Source of the DNA: Phoronis australis
Taxonomy: Eukaryota > Phoronida > Phoronidae
DNA length: 64,000 bases
Assembly: GCA_002633005.1 (NCBI GenBank)
Contig: NMRA01000552.1
Location: 166,283 to 230,282 of the forward strand
Reading direction: 5' to 3'
In this document: piece after piece, positions 63,101-64,000 of the stretch
Position numbering within the stretch: the first letter of the stretch is position 1
Layout: each line of letters starts with the position of its first letter
The notes under the pieces: generated by a model
Databases searched by the model: none
The model's input: only the letters and a program-made list of their open reading frames with translations
Told to the model about the DNA's origin: nothing
Position numbers and translations under genes: made by a program

Positions 63101-63442
63101 ATAGTTTCGAGTTCGTTTCGAGTACAAAGATTAGAGACCGGGCCCTGGCCTACATACCAGATAAAATCTCAATGCCTCTCTAGATCAGGTCTAAATACCA
63201 GATATAAGCTGAATGTCTCTCTAGATCAAGCCTACATACCAGATATAATCTCAATGTATCTCTAGATCAGGCCTACATACCAGATATAATCTCATTGTCT
63301 CTCTAGATCAGGCCTACACACCAGATATAATCTCACGGTCTCTCTAGATCAGGCCTACATACCAGATATAATCTCAGTGTCTCTGCCACTGTGTAGGCTT
63401 GCTGTATGCCTTCACAGATTTCTGATTTACAGTCACCTTTAG
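39028..63442 (-). CDS. ZZEF1: ZZEF1-like protein (ZZ-type zinc finger / EF-hand family), C-terminal ~1,200 residues, 26 exons
   Basis: Exons on the - strand, 5' to 3': 63363-63442, 62480-62552, 60883-61034 (duplicate 60013-60164), 58970-59182, 58102-58283, 57474-57610, 56383-56540, 55705-55901, 54856-54969, 54454-54497, 53189-53410, 52754-52940, 51833-51920, 50979-51163, 50398-50548, 49769-49851, 48492-48663, 48079-48210, 47253-47364, 46311-46495, 43593-43727, 42844-42944, 41212-41440, 40449-40522, 40143-40182, 39028-39186. All junction phases agree when one copy of the duplicated exon is used (1,201 codons including stop). Two adjacent ZZ fingers (VEINCDGCD..., then YKCDECRAF...) joined as in vertebrate ZZEF1 give the identification. 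ZZEF1 is a ~2,960-residue protein with EF-hand, CUB and APC10/DOC domains in its N-terminal part and ZZ domains reported to bind histone H3 tails. The N-terminal part lies beyond the right edge. The last two exons are the least certain. Confidence 0.8.
40143..40182 (-). CDS. ZZEF1: ZZEF1-like 40-bp microexon (probable)
   Basis: Acceptor ATCGATTCAG. It completes a glycine and encodes DEQTDLWHPCGLN, ending at donor AAT|GTACGT. Phases match on both sides. Called on splice sites and phase only, so less certain. Confidence 0.5.
40449..40522 (-). CDS. ZZEF1: ZZEF1-like exon
   Basis: Encodes MKPLGTRGSQLRLNQELFHV and ACQP plus two bases. Acceptor CTACTTTTAG, donor CAGG|GTAAAC. The methionine is internal, not a start. 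Confidence 0.68.
41212..41440 (-). CDS. ZZEF1: ZZEF1-like exon
   Basis: One base plus 76 codons, LFDGHCRPSDSTCMHELANK ... ENEIWREKRNQARG. Acceptor TTACTTTTAG, donor GGA|GTAAAT. Entry phase matches the preceding exon (split asparagine) and no stop occurs in 229 bp. Confidence 0.75.
42510..42795. mobile_element. Degenerate MITE-like fragment
   Basis: The left end has GCAGATTTAGGAGGGAGCCCAGGGGGCTGCCCCCCCCC and the right end GGGCCCCCCG...CCTAGATCCACCACTG, a poorly preserved inverted pair with the C-run and G-run pattern common to several small elements here. No ORF. Confidence 0.4.
42844..42944 (-). CDS. ZZEF1: ZZEF1-like exon
   Basis: Encodes TLHEKFNIPMSILRAIYELH then GQSTDDLLLMVRE plus two bases. 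Acceptor CTCTTCAG, donor AAA|GTGAGT. The PMSILRAIYELHGQ stretch is UBA-like in feel, which is only an impression. Confidence 0.8.
43593..43727 (-). CDS. ZZEF1: ZZEF1-like exon
   Basis: Forty-five codons, ILSLMLYSRDKDAVSNSVKV ... DLDDMAKICFE. Acceptor CTTTACAG, donor GAG|GTGTGA. Confidence 0.8.
43740..43880. repeat. Three ~45-bp units (GTCCAGGTTAGCACT...)
   Basis: The phrase T(C/T)C(A/T)GGTTAGCACTnAnGA recurs three times (about 43760, 43804 and 43850), twice preceded by GACATTCAATT. A short degenerate tandem repeat next to exon 43593-43727. Confidence 0.6.
44583..46265. mobile_element. TTAA-flanked DNA element, 1,683 bp, non-coding
   Basis: The ends are AGGAGCATGCCACCC and GGGTGGCATTCTCCT (one mismatch as inverted repeats), and each is flanked by TTAA (44579-44582 and 46266-46269). 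TTAA duplication is characteristic of piggyBac- and Kolobok-type transposons. No transposase-like frame was found inside, so it is a non-autonomous copy. A related solo end is at 23040-23174. Confidence 0.8.
46311..46495 (-). CDS. ZZEF1: ZZEF1-like exon
   Basis: Completes a glycine and encodes TPLSVETLWVLSLCLKCLLK, ending KQWLLKDLE. Acceptor TTGGTAG, donor GAG|GTGTGT, phase 0. Confidence 0.8.
46771..47118. repeat. ~183-bp tandem duplication in intron
   Basis: Segments starting AGTGGAAAACA at 46771 and 46954 are diverged copies; both continue GCATGAAAA.(A/T)GATGTTTCGAT and both end ...CAACTGAAAAC. Non-coding. Confidence 0.75.
47253..47364 (-). CDS. ZZEF1: ZZEF1-like exon
   Basis: Encodes VTDGCIEVNWCETLVLKEGH and ends RDIIARMKS plus one base. 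Acceptor CTGTTTCAG, donor CAG|GTAAGA. Confidence 0.82.
48079..48210 (-). CDS. ZZEF1: ZZEF1-like exon
   Basis: Forty-four codons, VLSVGVGVKYSLKPGDSKHA ... ILVDCKTRRRQT. Acceptor GCCTGTAG, donor ACT|GTAAGT. Confidence 0.82.
48492..48663 (-). CDS. ZZEF1: ZZEF1-like exon
   Basis: Encodes SGLEWACSVAQILQQLLAAP and ends FALFVLAGYPE. A GT at 48501 was rejected because it leaves the wrong phase; donor GAG|GTGGGC fits the next exon. Acceptor AATTTTAG. Confidence 0.8.
49041..49173. repeat. 20-bp tandem array (TTTGGCAACCTCAGGTTGTG)n
   Basis: Six full units plus a partial, differing mainly at one position (GGCAACC, GGCGACC, GGCCACC). Each unit contains the hairpin-capable AACCTCAGGTT. Diverged echoes of the same word occur 450-550 bp further on (TTTGGCGACCTCGGATTTT, about 49615-49690). 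Confidence 0.95.
49769..49851 (-). CDS. ZZEF1: ZZEF1-like exon
   Basis: Encodes VQQEVTEEQEEKNIVDFLFS and GAMCLE plus two bases. Acceptor TTACATTAG, donor AAG|GTGAGA. Confidence 0.8.
50018..50235. repeat. 30-bp tandem array, ~7 units, in a ZZEF1-like intron
   Basis: Units of the form GTCAGACAnAGTACCCACAATGCAAAAT repeat with period 30. Because the period is a multiple of three, open frames with 10-residue repeats arise on both strands; they are artefacts of the array. Confidence 0.93.
50398..50548 (-). CDS. ZZEF1: ZZEF1-like exon, acidic
   Basis: Encodes MDASKVKANSMSILEDQPEL and ends DQVPVEVDNV. Acceptor CATTTACAG, donor GTT|GTGAGT, phase 0. Confidence 0.78.
50979..51163 (-). CDS. ZZEF1: ZZEF1-like exon
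   Basis: Begins IRAFKVTLSPASPTKTKASQ and ends HNIAQFKAG plus two bases. Acceptor GTTTTCCAG, donor GGAAC|GTGAGT. Confidence 0.82.
51833..51920 (-). CDS. ZZEF1: ZZEF1-like exon
   Basis: It completes an arginine and encodes GDTGHEVITQHMAMGLIVRL then LQRFTHADS. Acceptor GTTGCAG, donor AGT|GTAAGC. Confidence 0.8.
52754..52940 (-). CDS. ZZEF1: ZZEF1-like exon
   Basis: Begins AMQEDMSEKVMLQQEEAFAL and ends FEKHEFLMLLLRII plus two bases. Acceptor TTCTTACAG, donor TTCG|GTAAGG. Confidence 0.82.
53189..53410 (-). CDS. ZZEF1: ZZEF1-like exon
   Basis: Begins KSSNKVDSDLQAYIHQHVWL and ends HEPGKKQAETE plus one base. Acceptor TGTTTCAG, donor AAG|GTAGGC. Confidence 0.82.
53612..53705. repeat. Three short repeats (TGTACAATACACCTGTCATTGT)
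   Basis: The 22-base phrase occurs three times with slight drift in a ZZEF1-like intron, separated by CATTGTG-containing spacers. Confidence 0.85.
54454..54497 (-). CDS. ZZEF1: ZZEF1-like 44-bp exon completing ZZ finger 2
   Basis: Acceptor GTTTCAG. It completes a glycine and encodes HTSDHGTIKFPQVK, supplying the HX3H ligands. Donor AAGC|GTGCGT. Too short to show up as an open frame on its own. Confidence 0.82.
54856..54969 (-). CDS. ZZEF1: ZZEF1-like exon encoding most of ZZ finger 2
   Basis: After TTTTGTGCAG it encodes YKCDECRAFIAGTRFHCTMC and EDYDLCLGCHNKKSSSNG. Three CX2C pairs (CDEC, CTMC, CLGC) are present; the histidine pair comes from the next exon. Donor ATGG|GTAGGT, phase 2. Confidence 0.92.
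55705..55901 (-). CDS. ZZEF1: ZZEF1-like exon encoding ZZ finger 1
   Basis: It encodes AKQMFVARFSDLLDVEINCD and then GCDATLPGPRYRCLQCEDKD, LCSSCYMGG...HTEDHEFVHL. The CX2C (NCDGC), CX2C (RCLQC), CX2C (LCSSC) and paired histidine ligands of a ZZ finger are all present. Donor AT|GTTAGT splits a methionine codon. Confidence 0.92.
56383..56540 (-). CDS. ZZEF1: ZZEF1-like exon, acidic segment before the ZZ fingers
   Basis: Acceptor CATGACAG. It encodes MRDESVEKENDEALELAEYE, then CLKWFEECRHGFSTWFNKIN, ending NVDEKR. Donor AGA|GTAAGT, phase 0. The exon leads directly into the first ZZ finger exon. Confidence 0.85.
57474..57610 (-). CDS. ZZEF1: ZZEF1-like exon
   Basis: It completes a glycine codon and encodes SVGVASTFDYILIALLHLLD and ...LPSLLFWIAQ. 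Acceptor TTCTACAG, donor CAAA|GTAAGC, phase 1. Confidence 0.8.
58102..58283 (-). CDS. ZZEF1: ZZEF1-like exon
   Basis: After GTCCAG, 60 codons plus two bases encode VPSVVFLQELLANQHLFAKH and end KTFSRPSDP. Donor is CAGG|GTAAGT, phase 2. Confidence 0.8.
58970..59182 (-). CDS. ZZEF1: ZZEF1-like exon
   Basis: Seventy-one codons, phase 0 at both ends. Starts LLFSILKFDSMLSEKYPAFK and ends CKTSHIFQ before CAG|GTAATT. Mostly hydrophobic helical residues. Confidence 0.8.
59238..59588. repeat. 68-bp tandem array, ~5 units, with E-box in each
   Basis: Units start TTTATTCCTAGCAT(G/A)AGA and contain TTCTGGGACCAC.CTCTA.AAG.TCACGTG. ACGTG-type words recur, including CACGTG in each full unit and TGACGTGTCA in later ones. 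Period is 68 bp (first spacing 69). It lies in the intron downstream of the duplicated exon. Confidence 0.93.
60013..60164 (-). CDS. ZZEF1: ZZEF1-like exon, duplicate copy 2
   Basis: It encodes the same amino acids as 60883-61034, differing by silent bases only, with identical splice sites. It may be the other haplotype placed in tandem by the assembly, or a true duplicated, mutually exclusive exon. Confidence 0.6.
60883..61034 (-). CDS. ZZEF1: ZZEF1-like exon, duplicate copy 1 (5' copy)
   Basis: Two bases plus 50 codons encode TACKDKAMFLLQFAGLNKVE and then a basic stretch ending RVSAELDKGYK. Acceptor TTCTTGTAG, donor AAG|GTGAGA. Entry phase is 1 and exit phase 0, so this exon and its twin at 60013-60164 cannot both be spliced in tandem without a frameshift. 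Confidence 0.75.
62480..62552 (-). CDS. ZZEF1: ZZEF1-like exon
   Basis: After TTTTTTTTTAAG, 24 codons plus one base encode IEAKQKIIVAEEKGDVQDPL then KLDP. Donor is CAG|GTTAGT. The split codon is completed by either copy of the duplicated 152-bp exon. Confidence 0.75.
62661..63362. repeat. 41-bp minisatellite derived from exon end plus splice donor, split by a MITE
   Basis: Anchors AGATA(T/A)AA occur at 62668, 62709, then 63159, 63200, 63241, 63282 and 63323, each 41 bp apart, and the true exon end is in register at 63364. Each unit, read on the - strand, repeats GAGATTATATCTG|GTATGTAGGCCTGATCTAGAGAGA with small changes. Confidence 0.95.
62740..63146. mobile_element. MITE inserted in the 41-bp minisatellite, ~407 bp
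   Basis: The ends are GCCCGGTCTCCAATCTTT (left) and AAAGATTAGAGACCGGGC followed by CCT (right), inverted repeats with one mismatch. Flanking GG is duplicated. Removing 409 bp restores the 41-bp register exactly, proving it is an insertion. The interior is rich in ACTCGA/TCGAGT words. No ORF. Confidence 0.88.
63363..63442 (-). CDS. ZZEF1: ZZEF1-like exon; 3' end amplified as minisatellite
   Basis: After TTTTATTCCAG, two bases plus 26 codons encode KGDCKSEICEGIQQAYTVAE followed by TLRLYL. Donor is CTG|GTATGT. The last ~18 bases and the donor match the 41-bp units that follow. Confidence 0.75.
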
Positions 63443-64000
63443 CTGGAATAAAAACATGCATTGATTAGTAGAAAACATCTGCAATTTTGGAAATATTTGC
63501 CAATTTATTAATAGTTATTCAGTCAAAAGATAAGCACAAGTCATTCCTTAAACGTGTTTTGTTAAATGCCATGCTCCACTGTCCTTAAACTGTCTTTATT
63601 GACATTTTCTCAAGTTTGTGCTCTGGAGCATTTTTAAATCAAGAAATGCTTAAAGGAAAACTTGCCACCTAAATACGTCATAGAGGGTATTCATAGGATG
63701 CAGCTTAATCATAATTTTTGAGTGAAAAACATTCAAATCCACAAATGAATCGCTTTATCCCACCTGAGAGAAACTGAGACCATGATACAAAAACAATAAT
63801 TCACTTTGTAACAGAAAACAAATCTCAATTTATTGGAATAAGCCTACAAACGTCTAATGTTTCACACGCACATCAACAAAGTATTTGGAAATGCAAAGCG
63901 GCAACACAATAAATTTGACCCAAAATCTTCACTTAAAGGAAATAGAACGAGACAACTTATTGTGTTTTGCAACAAGGGCAAGATTTAAACTCCTCAGGAG
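63443..64000. other. ZZEF1-like intron at right edge, no exon recognised
   Basis: The next upstream exon must end with one base of a split codon; none was identified here. AT-rich, without obvious repeats. Confidence 0.4.

Overview
The window looks like nuclear DNA of an invertebrate metazoan, probably marine. It has short protein-coding exons with GT-AG introns of a few hundred bases to several kb, an AT-rich background, many degenerate DNA-transposon fragments and microsatellites, and one young Ty1/copia-type retrotransposon. The species cannot be named from this sequence. A single N at 60565 sits at the junction of an 870-bp repeat, so at least that spot is an assembly join. No rRNA, tRNA or CRISPR array was recognised.

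Left half, + strand (6361-34247): eleven exons that splice in perfect phase encode the last ~608 residues of an ABCC/MRP1-like ATP-binding-cassette exporter: linker, second membrane domain, second nucleotide-binding domain and stop codon. Upstream exons (NBD1 and earlier) lie beyond the left edge. Its introns carry most of the repeats: a nested ~430-bp/1.18-kb tandem repeat rich in AGGTCA half-sites (7.8-10.08 kb), a fold-back repeat holding a decayed ORF (15.67-17.80 kb), a complete copia element (18.43-22.64 kb), a degenerate ~130-bp tandem repeat around the ninth exon (26.6-32.4 kb), and a promoter-like segment with five heat-shock-element modules plus a TATA-like box (29.90-30.06 kb).

Right half, - strand (39028-63442): 26 exons in consistent phase encode about 1,200 residues of a ZZEF1-like protein, including two tandem ZZ zinc fingers. 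The gene's N-terminal part lies beyond the right edge and its last exons are less certain. One 152-bp exon is present twice because of the 870-bp duplication. The 3' end of one exon, splice donor included, has been amplified into a 41-bp minisatellite that was later interrupted by a MITE. Other introns hold 20-, 30- and 68-bp arrays and a 1.68-kb TTAA-flanked element.

The two genes are convergent, 3' end to 3' end, about 4.8 kb apart. The space between them holds a possible small - strand gene start at 35235-35515 and a MITE copy. There is no evident functional link between the two main genes.
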